Below are positions 26,018 through 34,642 of a stretch of 64,000 bases of DNA, one piece after another. A program made the position numbers and the translations under genes. The notes under the pieces were generated by a model that was not told where the DNA came from, did no database searches, and was given only the letters and a program-made list of their open reading frames with translations. Origin of the DNA: SABI01 sp963678555 (GTDB lineage Bacteria > Spirochaetota > Spirochaetia > Sphaerochaetales > Sphaerochaetaceae); the NCBI GenBank assembly GCA_963678555.2, contig OY782871.2, forward strand, positions 434,001 through 498,000. Reading direction: 5' to 3'. Every line of letters starts with the position of its first letter. The stretch's first letter is position 1.

Positions 26018-26869
26018 TCACCCCGGTTCGCTCGTAGCAATAATTCTTTCGGCTTCGATCCACAGTTTCGCGGCGAGGTCTGAATCGTAGCTCTCCTTCG
26101 AAGCCTCTCTGATCCGGCACTTCGGGTCGATGTAGGCGCCGGTGGTACCCGTGAGCTCCGGATCAGTCGCGGCGTAAACCGACGGGAACGCACCGTCTTC
26201 TGGAGACTTCCCGAAGGGACTCATGAGCCGACCGATAAGCAAGTCTGCTTTAGTCGCGTAACTTGGCTTCGTGTTGACAAAACCCGGATTCACGGCGTTG
26301 CAGGTCACTCCGGTACCTTCTATCCGCTTCGCAAGCTCGAAGGTGAAAAGCGTGAGTGCGAGCTTGGTGTTCGCATAGGCCTTCATACGGGAGTAGCCTT
26401 TCTCATGCATCAGGTTTTCAAAGTCTATCTTCCCGGCCTTGTGTGCCGACGACGACACGTTGATGATCCGGCCACTCCGGCTCTCCTTCAATGGCTTGAG
26501 AAGCTGCTGAGTGAGGACGAACGGTGCGAGGAAATTGAGCGCGAAAGTGAATTCGAGACCCTCGTCGGTGACAATTCTCTGCCCATATGCCGCCCCCGCG
26601 TTGTTTATCAGAACATCGAGGGTATCGTGATTCTGCATCACTTCCTCCGCGGTACGCTTTACCTCGGAAACCAAAGATAGATCGGCGACTATCAGATCAA
26701 CACGCCCGCCGATGACCGATAGCCGTTGCCTGGCCTCAGCCCCTTGTTCCTTACTCCTCGCCACAATGATGATGTCAGCACCCAGGCCTGCCAGGGCCTT
26801 CGCCGTCTCGAACCCAATGCCTCTGTTCCCTCCGGTTACCAAGCATGTCTTTCCTGTCATGTCTGTCAT
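26018..26869 (-). CDS. short-chain dehydrogenase/reductase
   Basis: Classical SDR of 283 residues, retinol dehydrogenase-like subgroup. Cofactor motif TGGNRGIGFETA at about 12-23, DLSLVSEV near 66, the NNAGA motif near 89, the catalytic Ser in NVSSSAH and the YANTK active-site pair near 165. It oxidises or reduces an unknown alcohol/carbonyl. Gap of 2 bases to the ABC permease gene, so it ends the padR-ABC-SDR operon. Codons are more CG-rich (CGC, GCG) than in flanking genes, consistent with transfer. Confidence 0.88.
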   Translation of the reverse strand: MTDMTGKTCLVTGGNRGIGFETAKALAGLGADIIIVARSKEQGAEARQRLSVIGGRVDLIVADLSLVSEVKRTAEEVMQNHDTLDVLINNAGAAYGQRIVTDEGLEFTFALNFLAPFVLTQQLLKPLKESRSGRIINVSSSAHKAGKIDFENLMHEKGYSRMKAYANTKLALTLFTFELAKRIEGTGVTCNAVNPGFVNTKPSYATKADLLIGRLMSPFGKSPEDGAFPSVYAATDPELTGTTGAYIDPKCRIREASKESYDSDLAAKLWIEAERIIATSEPG

Positions 26870-26871
26870 CC

Positions 26872-27660
26872 TTACCTCCTCGTCGTCTTGTTGCTGATAG
26901 CTCGCGCTGCCAAACCGAGACCTGCACAGGCAAACGCCAGCACTATGACCACGCAGAGCCAGAGCGGAAAATCCGCCGAACTGCCTGGTTCCGAAAGCAC
27001 CAGCTGTCTCATGCCGTCCACGAGATAGCTCGTCGGATTAGCCATGGCGCCGATTCTCATCCATCCCGGAAGCGATTCCAGGGGATATAGCGCGTTGCTC
27101 AGGAATAGCACCGGCAGATTGAGAAGCATGATCATGGCGTGGTAGGCCATAAGGTCGTCGGTTTGCGAGGCAACCGAAAGCGCAAGACCGGTGAACCCTA
27201 AGGCGTACGCGATCATCAAAGCGGCTGCAAGAAGCCAGTCCAGCATGCCGCCGCTGGGTCTGGCACCGATCAACATGCCAACCAGAAAAATTACGATTGC
27301 CTGTACGGCAGCCTTTGAAACCGTGCTGCAGGCGTTCCCCAGGAGTATGCTCGCTCGAGGGATGGGGGAGACGAGATACTCTTTCAAGATGCCGCGAACC
27401 CGTTCATCGAGCCAGGTCATCCCTCCTCCGATCGCACCGCCCATAGCACTCAGGGCGACGATCCCCGGCAGCATAAACCCTATATAATCCCCGGAGTCGG
27501 GGGATCCACCGAGACCAACGACCCCCTTCATACCCAATCCGAACAGGGCTACCCAGAGGACAGGCTGTATCATGGTCCCGAAGAGCTCCTCTCCGTTCAT
27601 GAGGAACTTCCGCATGTGTTTGTTCCAAATGGTCAATGTTGCATTGATGGTTGCAGTCAT
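26872..27660 (-). CDS. ABC-2 type transporter permease
   Basis: 262-residue integral membrane protein with about six hydrophobic segments, of the ABC-2 (DrrB/NodJ-like) family. It overlaps the ATPase gene by 4 bases. Together with the ATPase it should form an exporter for a drug or small hydrophobic compound. Substrate unknown. Confidence 0.88.
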   Translation of the reverse strand: MTATINATLTIWNKHMRKFLMNGEELFGTMIQPVLWVALFGLGMKGVVGLGGSPDSGDYIGFMLPGIVALSAMGGAIGGGMTWLDERVRGILKEYLVSPIPRASILLGNACSTVSKAAVQAIVIFLVGMLIGARPSGGMLDWLLAAALMIAYALGFTGLALSVASQTDDLMAYHAMIMLLNLPVLFLSNALYPLESLPGWMRIGAMANPTSYLVDGMRQLVLSEPGSSADFPLWLCVVIVLAFACAGLGLAARAISNKTTRR

Positions 27661-28646
27661 GATGCATCTCCGTTTTGTAGTCTGTGACCCGTATACTTGG
27701 CGAATACCGCTCCGAGATCCGGCTTGGATACCGAGACGTCTTCGATGGAAAATGCGGATCCGGAAGCTTGTGAAACAACATCCGCAAGATGGCGCGAAGA
27801 GGATTCCACTCCGATAAGCAGTCCGTCATCAACGACTGAAACCGTCTCTACGAACTGAAGTGATTGAAGTTTCTCCCTCAGGTCGTCGGTCGATCCGCTG
27901 CCGCGAAGTACGATCGTGTCGACGCCGAGCTCATCGATCAGTTGATCGGGCGCTCCCTCGGCGACCAGACGCCCCTGATCGAGTATACCGACCCGGTCGG
28001 CAAGCCGGTGGGCTTCGTCAAGGTAGTGGGTGGTCAGGAAGATCGTAAGGCCGGTATCCTTCACCAGACTTCTGATGTACTTCCAGATTTGAGCTCTCCC
28101 GGAAGGATCTAGACCAAGGGTCGGCTCATCGAGAAACAGCACCTTCGGTACGGTCATGAGAGCACGTGCGAGTTCGAGCCGACGCTTCATGCCACCCGAG
28201 TACGTCTTGCATTTCCGGTCCGCTGCGTCGCCTAAATCGATGAGCTCGAGCAGCTGCTTCGCTCGTGACGTACAATCACCGCGCGACATTCGGTACAATC
28301 GCCCGTGGTAGGTGAGTACCTGCCTCCCGGTGAGCGCATCGTCGAGAATCATCTCCTGAAAGGTCACGCCGATGTCACAACGAACCTTCTTCTCGTCCCG
28401 CACGACATCCATGCCGTTGATCCGTGCTGATCCGTCTGTCGGCGAAATCAGCGTCGTCAGTATGGATATCGTCGTGGTTTTTCCGGCGCCGTTAGGACCA
28501 AGCAATGCGTAGATAGTGCCCGTATCAACCGAGAGTGTGAGTCGATCGAGGGCGCGGACATTGTCTGTATATACCTTCGTCAACTCGGAGACCTCTACCG
28601 CCTTGGGGACTCCGGAAACTGGTTGTCTGTCGTCAGCCATTGTCAT
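27657..28646 (-). CDS. ABC transporter ATP-binding protein, DrrA-like
   Basis: 329-residue ATPase: Walker A GPNGAGKTT near residue 54, signature YSGGMKRRLELARAL near 149, Walker B VLFLDEPTLGLDP near 170 and an H-loop in TTHYLDEA. A C-terminal extension of about 90 residues is typical of DrrA-type drug exporter ATPases. It overlaps the PadR gene by 14 bases and the permease by 4, so all are cotranscribed. Confidence 0.93.
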   Translation of the reverse strand: MTMADDRQPVSGVPKAVEVSELTKVYTDNVRALDRLTLSVDTGTIYALLGPNGAGKTTTISILTTLISPTDGSARINGMDVVRDEKKVRCDIGVTFQEMILDDALTGRQVLTYHGRLYRMSRGDCTSRAKQLLELIDLGDAADRKCKTYSGGMKRRLELARALMTVPKVLFLDEPTLGLDPSGRAQIWKYIRSLVKDTGLTIFLTTHYLDEAHRLADRVGILDQGRLVAEGAPDQLIDELGVDTIVLRGSGSTDDLREKLQSLQFVETVSVVDDGLLIGVESSSRHLADVVSQASGSAFSIEDVSVSKPDLGAVFAKYTGHRLQNGDAS

Positions 28647-29187
28647 CCTCCTTCCGTTGCAGCTGTTTCGATAGGTCTTCGATGATCTCTTCGATGAAAG
28701 TCAGATCCAGGTCCGCCAGGCGCCGCGCATACTCGATGGGCAATTGCATGCTGCCGGAGTGCGGATCTCCGCTCTCCACATTGCCATCCGATTCAAAGGC
28801 CCTGCGGTAATCAAGAATGGATAAACGTCTCTTGTGAAGGAGATCCATGGCATCGTCGCGTGGAAGCACGTCGAGAAAACTCAAGCCCACCATTCCCGGA
28901 GACTCATTGGGCGTGTATGCGCCGACCTGAGTGCGCAACAACTCAAAAAAGGCGTCCTCACCGGCAGTTGTCACCGAGAACACCTTACGGAGTCTGTCCC
29001 CGGTGGATTCTTCACGATGCTCGATCCACCCGTCCCGCTCCATGCTGTCGAGAAGGTTGTACGCTGCCGGCTTCTTCAATGTGATCGGGGAGACGCTGTC
29101 TATATGGGCGTTTAAGACGTACCCATGCATTTCGGTCATCCTCAATAAGCCGAGAATCAGCAGCTTGCGCTCTTCTGTCATCTGCAA
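28633..29187 (-). CDS. PadR-family transcriptional regulator
   Basis: 184 residues: N-terminal winged helix (LILGLLRMTEMHGYVLNAHI..., then RLRKVFSVTTAGEDAF for the wing) and a C-terminal helical dimerisation region. PadR proteins usually repress a neighbouring exporter and their own gene. Here a large palindrome covers the operon promoter (29205-29244), which is strong evidence for self-control. GGAGG lies ahead of the ATG. Confidence 0.9.
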   Translation of the reverse strand: MQMTEERKLLILGLLRMTEMHGYVLNAHIDSVSPITLKKPAAYNLLDSMERDGWIEHREESTGDRLRKVFSVTTAGEDAFFELLRTQVGAYTPNESPGMVGLSFLDVLPRDDAMDLLHKRRLSILDYRRAFESDGNVESGDPHSGSMQLPIEYARRLADLDLTFIEEIIEDLSKQLQRKEDDNG

Positions 29188-29204
29188 TACCTCCTTCTGA
29201 GTGA

Positions 29205-29244
29205 TAGTCAGTTATGACTGTTTTAATATAGTCATAACTGACTA
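29205..29244 (-). promoter_or_regulatory. palindromic operator of the padR-ABC-SDR operon
   Basis: TAGTCAGTTATGACT (29205-29219), a 10-base spacer and its exact reverse complement (29230-29244). Each arm contains a smaller AGTCA-N4-TGACT dyad, so two PadR dimers could bind 25 bases apart, covering the -10 box and the spacer of the promoter. Confidence 0.75.
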
Positions 29245-29253
29245 ATTGGTCAA
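29225..29253 (-). promoter_or_regulatory. sigma70-type promoter of the padR operon
   Basis: Minus strand: TTGACC (29253-29248), 17 bases, TATATT (29230-29225). The -10 box lies in the centre of the palindromic operator. Confidence 0.7.
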
Positions 29254-29518
29254 CAGGCCAGGCGGACTGTAAGGCGTGGAGATCATGCACTATTGAAATA
29301 GCATGGCACTCATGTAGTTCTTTGACATGATAGTGTCCTTCGCCGAACACGGCGGCCGATGACATTTCCTCGGGAGTAACACCCTGGACAGGCTTATCCT
29401 GTGCAAGGGGATTCCAAGGGGCCGTAACTTCTTCGTCTGCTATCACTTTAATTGCAACAAGGCTGGATACTGACTGTTGGTCAGACTGTATCAGGTCGGG
29501 TGTTTCACCAGACTACAT

Positions 29519-30460
29519 ATACAGTGCCGTACTGGCGATCGACTGGTAGAAAGTGTTTCTGTTCCTCTGAGGAAAAGATATCCCATCTGGAACAATCCCT
29601 TGTTGTCAGCAGAGAAAAATTCAATTCCTCTTCTTTTCCCACAGAACAGAATTCAACTCATCAAGGGTAAAGAACCTCATCTCATTCATATCGATGAGGG
29701 TGTGCTCATTGCTGATTTTGACTGAATTCTCCAGATGAAGCTTCCACCTGGGGGCTTCTTACTTTCGCCAGATGCAAGACTACATTATTGTGGTCAGCCC
29801 AGTCCTGAAAATCCTTGTTGGTGACGGGTCGATCCAGTCGGGATTCCTGGTTACAGCAACCTCGCATTTGTCGTTGGCAACGATCGGGGTCATCCCTTCA
29901 CAATAATGGATCACATGATTGTTCACTGAGATCCAGTTTCGGATGTCAGCTTTGATGACGCCTTCTGCATAACAATAATTACTGTATGACAGGGTTGTCA
30001 CGAAGATAGTGATTCTTGTGGTTTTCTCACCTGTCAGCTCATCCTTCAGGTAGAGAGGCATCCCGGCGAAGCCCTGCTCACAATTCTGAGCAGGGTACCG
30101 GGGGATTAGGGAAGTGACAGTCCTTTCTTTACAACAGGCACCGAATATTCTCCAGAATTGACGGTACCTGTAAGGATGAAAAGCTCTTCCATCATCTTGA
30201 AAAACAACCCCTGCGGCATCATATTTTTTTTGCCAAGTATGCTTCAGCCTCTCCCCTTTTTTTTGGGAGCTTTCTATAGATCCCTTCACAGTCGAACTCT
30301 CGGAACTGCTTGTTGAGCGATTTGCTGCCTCGGGTTTTGTACAGTTTCTGATTGATGAGTTCGTTGGTAACCGTTGGTGCAAGGGGATACGAAAACTTCT
30401 TGGGTTTCTGCGATGTCTCTTGTAAGCACTGGACAAATTAGGTGTAAGAGACATGAAAAA
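29519..30460 (-). pseudogene. frameshifted IS21-family istA transposase remnant
   Basis: Pieces of an IstA-like transposase in several frames. Near 29790-30030: ITIFVTTLSYSNYCYAEG and IRNWISVNNHVIHYCEG followed by a NPDWIDPS piece, the DDE-domain region. After a frameshift: NKDFQDWADHNNVV at about 29775-29815. Then FFTLDELN near 29650-29690 and EELNFSLLTTRDCSRW / DIFSSEEQKHFLPVDRQYG near 29530-29625, the C-terminal region. YRYRQFWRIF upstream fits the N-terminal half. The DNA-binding N-terminus and istB are missing. No terminal inverted repeats were found. Confidence 0.72.
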
Positions 30461-30610
30461 CCTCCATATTTTGATTAAAGAGGGTGCTATCAATGGATGG
30501 TTAAAAAGCGTTCTACCGCCGCATAGGGACAAATTCCTGTCACCGTTTTTCATCTGCAGACTAGTAGTCTGCCTGATACATTTCGATCAGTCTTTTATAA
30601 AACAGAGTTT

Positions 30611-30694
30611 TGCCGAAGGAGGGGCTCGAACCCTCACGTCCTTACGGACAAGGGATTTTAAGTCCCTTGTGTCTACCAATTCCACCACTTCGGC
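30611..30694 (-). tRNA. tRNA-Leu (anticodon TAA)
   Basis: 84 nt. Acceptor arms GCCGAAG/CTTCGGC, anticodon stem AAGGGA/TCCCTT with loop CTTAAAA (anticodon TAA), a long variable arm (GTCCGTAAGGAC) as class II tRNAs have, and T arm GAGGGTTCGAGCCCTC. CCA is not encoded. Its 3' end faces the candidate island. Confidence 0.96.
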
Positions 30695-30762
30695 GCGCTA
30701 GTCATACTAAACCGCCCAGTTATGATGAGTCAACTATGCACCTCATATTTGCCTCCATTATC

Positions 30763-30791
30763 TTGTATGGAACGCGATAGTTCTGTACTAT
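30763..30791 (+). promoter_or_regulatory. sigma70-type promoter of the Crp/Fnr gene
   Basis: TTGTAT, 17 bases, TACTAT; 20 bases ahead of ATG 30812, with TAAGGAGA as ribosome site. Confidence 0.5.
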
Positions 30792-30811
30792 GGCGGGTAA
30801 GGAGATGTGTG

Positions 30812-31486
30812 ATGCTTGAACCTTCTGATTTGAGGGCTATAGACGAGAATCTTCCCTTCTGGAAGAATCTCAATGACAGTGATAAAACCACTTTGCTCCA
30901 GGGAACGATCAAATTCACTCATAAAGCCGGAGATGTCGTCCATGAGGACAGGAATGTCTGCACCGGTCTTCTGCTGGTTCTTTCGGGCCAGCTGCGCGTT
31001 TTTATCGTCAGCGAGACAGGTAAGGAGATCACCCTGTACCGGCTGTTCGACCGGGATGTCTGTGTCCTCTCCGCCTCCTGCCTGATACGTAACATCACCT
31101 TCGATGTGTATGTGTCAGCGGAAAAGGACACCACCATGCTGCGTGTCGCCACAGACAGCTTCAAGACAGTAGGTGCGATCAACCCGGAAGTTCTGGACTT
31201 CACGAACGAACTCGTCTCCTCCCGCTTCAGCGATGTGATGTGGATAGTCGAGCAGATAGTGTTCATGAGCTTCGACAGGCGTCTGTCCATGCGGATCCTC
31301 GAACTTTCGGCTATCGCAGAGAGCGATACCTTCAGAATCACCCACGAGGCTCTGGCCAGAGACCTCGGTACTGCACGGGAGGTGGTCACACGAATGCTCA
31401 AGCGCTTTCAGGAAGACTCCCTCCTCACACTCTCGAGGGGAGGCATCACAATCACTGACCGGGATGCCCTCAACGCACTTACCTAG
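30812..31486 (+). CDS. Crp/Fnr-family transcriptional regulator
   Basis: 224 residues. An N-terminal cyclic-nucleotide-type beta-roll sensor (about 10-120, with GLLLVLSGQLRVF) and a C-terminal winged helix with the recognition region THEALARDLGTAREVVTRMLKRF (about 170-195). An N-terminal FNR-type cysteine set for an iron-sulphur cluster is not seen; scattered Cys occur at CTG and VCVLSASC. Signal unknown. The start at 30812 is chosen over upstream frames because of TAAGGAGA. It is convergent with, and overlaps by 4 bases, the thioredoxin gene. Confidence 0.88.
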   Translation: MLEPSDLRAIDENLPFWKNLNDSDKTTLLQGTIKFTHKAGDVVHEDRNVCTGLLLVLSGQLRVFIVSETGKEITLYRLFDRDVCVLSASCLIRNITFDVYVSAEKDTTMLRVATDSFKTVGAINPEVLDFTNELVSSRFSDVMWIVEQIVFMSFDRRLSMRILELSAIAESDTFRITHEALARDLGTAREVVTRMLKRFQEDSLLTLSRGGITITDRDALNALT

Positions 31487-31797
31487 AGATCGAGCATGGC
31501 ACGAACGATCATCTCGTTCCGTACGCCTTCTTCCCGAGCTACCACCTTACCATCTCTGAACGCAAGAATCGTCGGAATGGTCATGATCTGATACTCTTCT
31601 GACAGGTTTTCATTGGGGTCAACATCCACCATGCAGATCTTCGCTTTCGAACGGTCGAGATCTCCGTCAAGCGCATAGAGAATTCCCTCCTGCACCTTAC
31701 AGAACCCGCACCACTTTGCCCAAAACTCCACAATAACGGGGATCTTTGAGTCCACCACCTGTTCTTTGAAGGTTTCTTCATTCACATCGACTATCAT
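31483..31797 (-). CDS. thioredoxin-family protein
   Basis: 104 residues from the ATG at 31797 (MIVDVNEETF), with the redox motif WCGFC (C30, C33) in place of the common WCGPC, and the cis-Pro in TIPTIL. The frame extends 10 codons to 31827, but the inner start gives a normal thioredoxin length. It would reduce disulphides; trxB and a peroxiredoxin are elsewhere in the window. Phe in the third position of the active site should alter redox potential compared with Pro. Confidence 0.88.
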   Translation of the reverse strand: MIVDVNEETFKEQVVDSKIPVIVEFWAKWCGFCKVQEGILYALDGDLDRSKAKICMVDVDPNENLSEEYQIMTIPTILAFRDGKVVAREEGVRNEMIVRAMLDL

Positions 31798-31936
31798 ACA
31801 GCATCTATCTCCTGATGTTTCTATCAATTGGTATCGAAAGAGAAGATACGTGTAAAGAGCTCAGCTGGTATGTAACAATATCACCATAGGGGTGAAGTCC
31901 TTGCCAGAGTTCCGGATAATCCGTACAGTGACAGGT

Positions 31937-32728
31937 ATGAAGATACTGCCCGGACTCATAGACTCACATTTTCACCTCTCAGAACTTGAAAAACGTGATG
32001 TGTCGGCTATGGAGGTGTGTTCCTCACTTGTCGAACACTCATTCGCCGGAGGACTGAACATCTCCCTCGAGTACGGGGACCTGACGGAACGACAATCCCT
32101 TCTGGCACAGTTCCCGATGATCAGGACCGGCTATGGACTGGGACCCTGGGCGGCTGAGGGAGAGGAACCTGTCGACCTGCTGCTCAGCCGTCTCGAACGG
32201 GAACTCAGTGAGTATCCGGTAGACGGAATCGGGGAAGCAGGGCTCGATTACTACTGGAACTACGGCACTGTCCGGCGGCAAAGAGGGCTGTTCGAAGGAC
32301 AGATCAGGCTCGCCTCCCGCCTTTCCAGACCAGTCATCATCCACTCCCGCGATGCCGATGCGGATATGAAGGCGATTCTGAAGAGCAACTCCTTCCCTGC
32401 CTCCGGTATCATCCACTGCTTCTCGGCGGACAGAGACTTTGCACGAACAGCCCTTGATGCAGGTCTGTACATCTCCTTTGCCGGGCCCGTGACATACAAG
32501 AAGAACAGTGAACTCAGAGAGGTCGCTACCTATGTCCCCTCCGACAGACTTCTCGTGGAGACTGATGCACCCTACCTCGCTCCCCAGGCAATGCGGGGAA
32601 AGACGAACCTGCCCCTCTACGTCTCCTATGTCGTACAGGAGATTGCCCGTGTGCGTGATAGTGAGCAGGGACGACTGATTGAGCAGATTGCCGGCAACTT
32701 CAATACGCTGTTCCCCCCACGTGACTGA
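31937..32728 (+). CDS. tatD: TatD-family metal-dependent hydrolase/DNase
   Basis: About 263 residues. Metal-binding motifs in order: IDSHFHL at the N-terminus, GEAGLDYY near 97, IIHSRDAD near 130, IIHCFS near 155 and VETDAPYLAP near 205. TatD proteins are 3'-5' exonucleases or deoxyribonucleases with a role in DNA damage response. The start at 31937 puts the first motif in the usual place; an upstream GTG at 31892 is less likely. No strong ribosome site is seen at either. Confidence 0.87.
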   Translation: MKILPGLIDSHFHLSELEKRDVSAMEVCSSLVEHSFAGGLNISLEYGDLTERQSLLAQFPMIRTGYGLGPWAAEGEEPVDLLLSRLERELSEYPVDGIGEAGLDYYWNYGTVRRQRGLFEGQIRLASRLSRPVIIHSRDADADMKAILKSNSFPASGIIHCFSADRDFARTALDAGLYISFAGPVTYKKNSELREVATYVPSDRLLVETDAPYLAPQAMRGKTNLPLYVSYVVQEIARVRDSEQGRLIEQIAGNFNTLFPPRD

Positions 32729-32884
32729 ACGAGCCGTACATACACATCCGCTTACACATACATAGTGTCACAGTTGATACATTTCGTGCAATTCTTGACA
32801 TATCAGAACAAGGTCAGTTGACCAATAGATGCATTTGACTGTAGGTTACAGGTACACGAGTACATATGAAGGAGAAAACCTATT

Positions 32885-33877
32885 ATGATTTCTTACAAAG
32901 AACTAGGACTTGTAAACACGAAAGAGATGTTTGCCAAGGCCGTGAAGGGCGGATATGCCATCCCGGCATACAACTTCAACAACCTTGAACAGCTTCAGGC
33001 TATCATCCAGGCATGTGTTGCAACAAAGTCTCCCGTTATCCTCCAGGTATCACGGGGAGCACGAGACTATGCAAACATAAACCTGCTTCGCAACATGGCG
33101 AAGGGGGCATCAGAATATGCCAAGGAGCTCGGGTACCAAATTCCCATCACCCTCCACCTTGACCACGGCGATTCGTTCGAGACCTGTAAGGAATGTATCG
33201 ACAACGGTTTCTCCTCGGTCATGATCGACGGATCTCACCTACCGTACGATGAGAACGTGGCTCTGACAAAAAAGGTCGTTGAATATGCTCACGCACATGA
33301 TGTGACAGTTGAAGGCGAACTCGGAGTCCTTGCCGGTATCGAAGATGATGTCGTTGCTGAACACTCGACCTACACACAGCCTGAAGAAGTCGTTGATTTC
33401 GTCAGCAAGACCAACGTTGACTCGCTTGCGATCTCGATCGGCACCAGCCACGGAGCCAACAAGTTCAAGCCCGAACAGTGCACCCGGAACGAGGATGGAA
33501 TCCTCATCCCGCCCCCGCTCAGGTTCGACATCCTTGCAGAGATCGAAGAGCAGCTTCCCGGTTTCCCGATCGTTCTTCACGGATCAAGCAGCGTTCCCCA
33601 GGAATACGTCAAAATGATCAATGAAAACGGCGGAGCCCTGAAGGACTCAGTCGGTATCCCAGAAGAGCAGCTGAGACAGGCATCAAAGAGTGCAGTGTGC
33701 AAGATCAACATCGACAGCGACGGCCGTCTTGCCATGACCGCTGCGATACGGAAGGTCCTCAACGACAAGCCCGGTGAGTTCGACCCCAGAAAGTATATCG
33801 GTCCTGCACGGGATGAACTGAAGAAGATGTATATGCACAAGAACGAAAACGTTCTCGGTTCGGCAGGTAACGCCTGA
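32885..33877 (+). CDS. fba: class II fructose-bisphosphate aldolase
   Basis: 330 residues. Zinc-dependent aldolase that splits fructose-1,6-bisphosphate into DHAP and glyceraldehyde-3-phosphate. HLDHGDSF near residue 91-98 holds the catalytic Asp and a zinc His; GELG (near 140) and GTSHGANKF (near 180) are further metal/phosphate motifs, then LHGSSSVP near 225. GAAGGAG lies ahead of the ATG. Single gene; the dyad at 33912 may end it. Confidence 0.95.
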   Translation: MISYKELGLVNTKEMFAKAVKGGYAIPAYNFNNLEQLQAIIQACVATKSPVILQVSRGARDYANINLLRNMAKGASEYAKELGYQIPITLHLDHGDSFETCKECIDNGFSSVMIDGSHLPYDENVALTKKVVEYAHAHDVTVEGELGVLAGIEDDVVAEHSTYTQPEEVVDFVSKTNVDSLAISIGTSHGANKFKPEQCTRNEDGILIPPPLRFDILAEIEEQLPGFPIVLHGSSSVPQEYVKMINENGGALKDSVGIPEEQLRQASKSAVCKINIDSDGRLAMTAAIRKVLNDKPGEFDPRKYIGPARDELKKMYMHKNENVLGSAGNA

Positions 33878-33911
33878 TTCACACTGGCGCCGAAAATACT
33901 CGCATCTATAT

Positions 33912-33951
33912 ACACGCCCCTTTGACGTAAGGCGGGGGCGTGTGATATAGT
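33912..33951 (+). promoter_or_regulatory. infC promoter interlocked with a GC-rich dyad
   Basis: TTGACG (33922-33927), 18 bases, TATAGT (33946-33951). The stem ACACGCCCC (33912-33920) / GGGGCGTGT (33935-33943) spans the -35 box and spacer; as RNA it would be the terminator hairpin of the aldolase transcript. Confidence 0.6.
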
Positions 33952-34016
33952 GGTGCTCGCAGGTCTTTTCCTGCACACCACCATGTACGTTTCAGAGAGA
34001 AGGAAAAGGAGAAAGC

Positions 34017-34553
34017 TTGGCTAAACCTAGTAAAGAATTGAGAACAAACCGGCAGATTCGAGCACGAGAAGTCCGGCTCATAGACGCTGACGGCAATCAG
34101 GCCGGAGTACTGTCTATTGTTTCTGCCATGCAGATGGCTGAAGAGGCAGGACTCGACCTCGTAGAGGTCTCACCAAATGCGAATCCTCCCGTCTGTAAGA
34201 TTATCGATTACGGAAAGTATCGGTATGAGCAGGAAAAACGGAATCGGGAAGCGAAGAAGCATCAGACCGTAATAAAACTCAAGGAAATACGGATGCAGCC
34301 CAAGATTGAACGCCATGATATGGAGTTCAAGACGAAGGCGATTTCTGAATTCCTGGCTGAGGGAAACAAGGTCAAGGTATCAGTTCGATTCAGAGGAAGA
34401 GAACTTGCTCACACAGAACTGGGTAAGGTCGTGCTTGACAACATTCTCGCCCTTCTTGAAGAAAAAGAGGTCGGGTTTAACCTCGACAGACAGGCAAAGA
34501 TGGAGGGAAGAATGATGTCCATGATTCTGTCTCCGTCGAAATCAAAGAAATAG
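34017..34553 (+). CDS. infC: translation initiation factor IF-3
   Basis: 178 residues with the full IF-3 layout: N-terminal domain (NRQIRAREVRLI), a lysine-rich linker (YRYEQEKRNREAKKHQ) and the C-terminal domain. The only start fitting the protein is TTG at 34017, behind AAGGAG with a 5-base gap. infC often uses a non-AUG start so that IF-3 limits its own translation; the TTG here fits this. Followed by rpmI and rplT, the standard infC-rpmI-rplT operon. Confidence 0.96.
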   Translation: MAKPSKELRTNRQIRAREVRLIDADGNQAGVLSIVSAMQMAEEAGLDLVEVSPNANPPVCKIIDYGKYRYEQEKRNREAKKHQTVIKLKEIRMQPKIERHDMEFKTKAISEFLAEGNKVKVSVRFRGRELAHTELGKVVLDNILALLEEKEVGFNLDRQAKMEGRMMSMILSPSKSKK

Positions 34554-34642
34554 TCGCTATTCGGATGCACATCCGGATATGACATAATACAACGCAGGCC
34601 CAGGGGTACTTGTTCCCTGTGGTCGCGAAAAAGAGGTACATC

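Noticed and set aside
29012..29446. 144-codon minus-strand frame overlapping padR and its operator
   Set aside because: Its 3' part is a shadow of padR, and its start lies in DNA carrying the operon promoter; the 5' part matches nothing I recognise.
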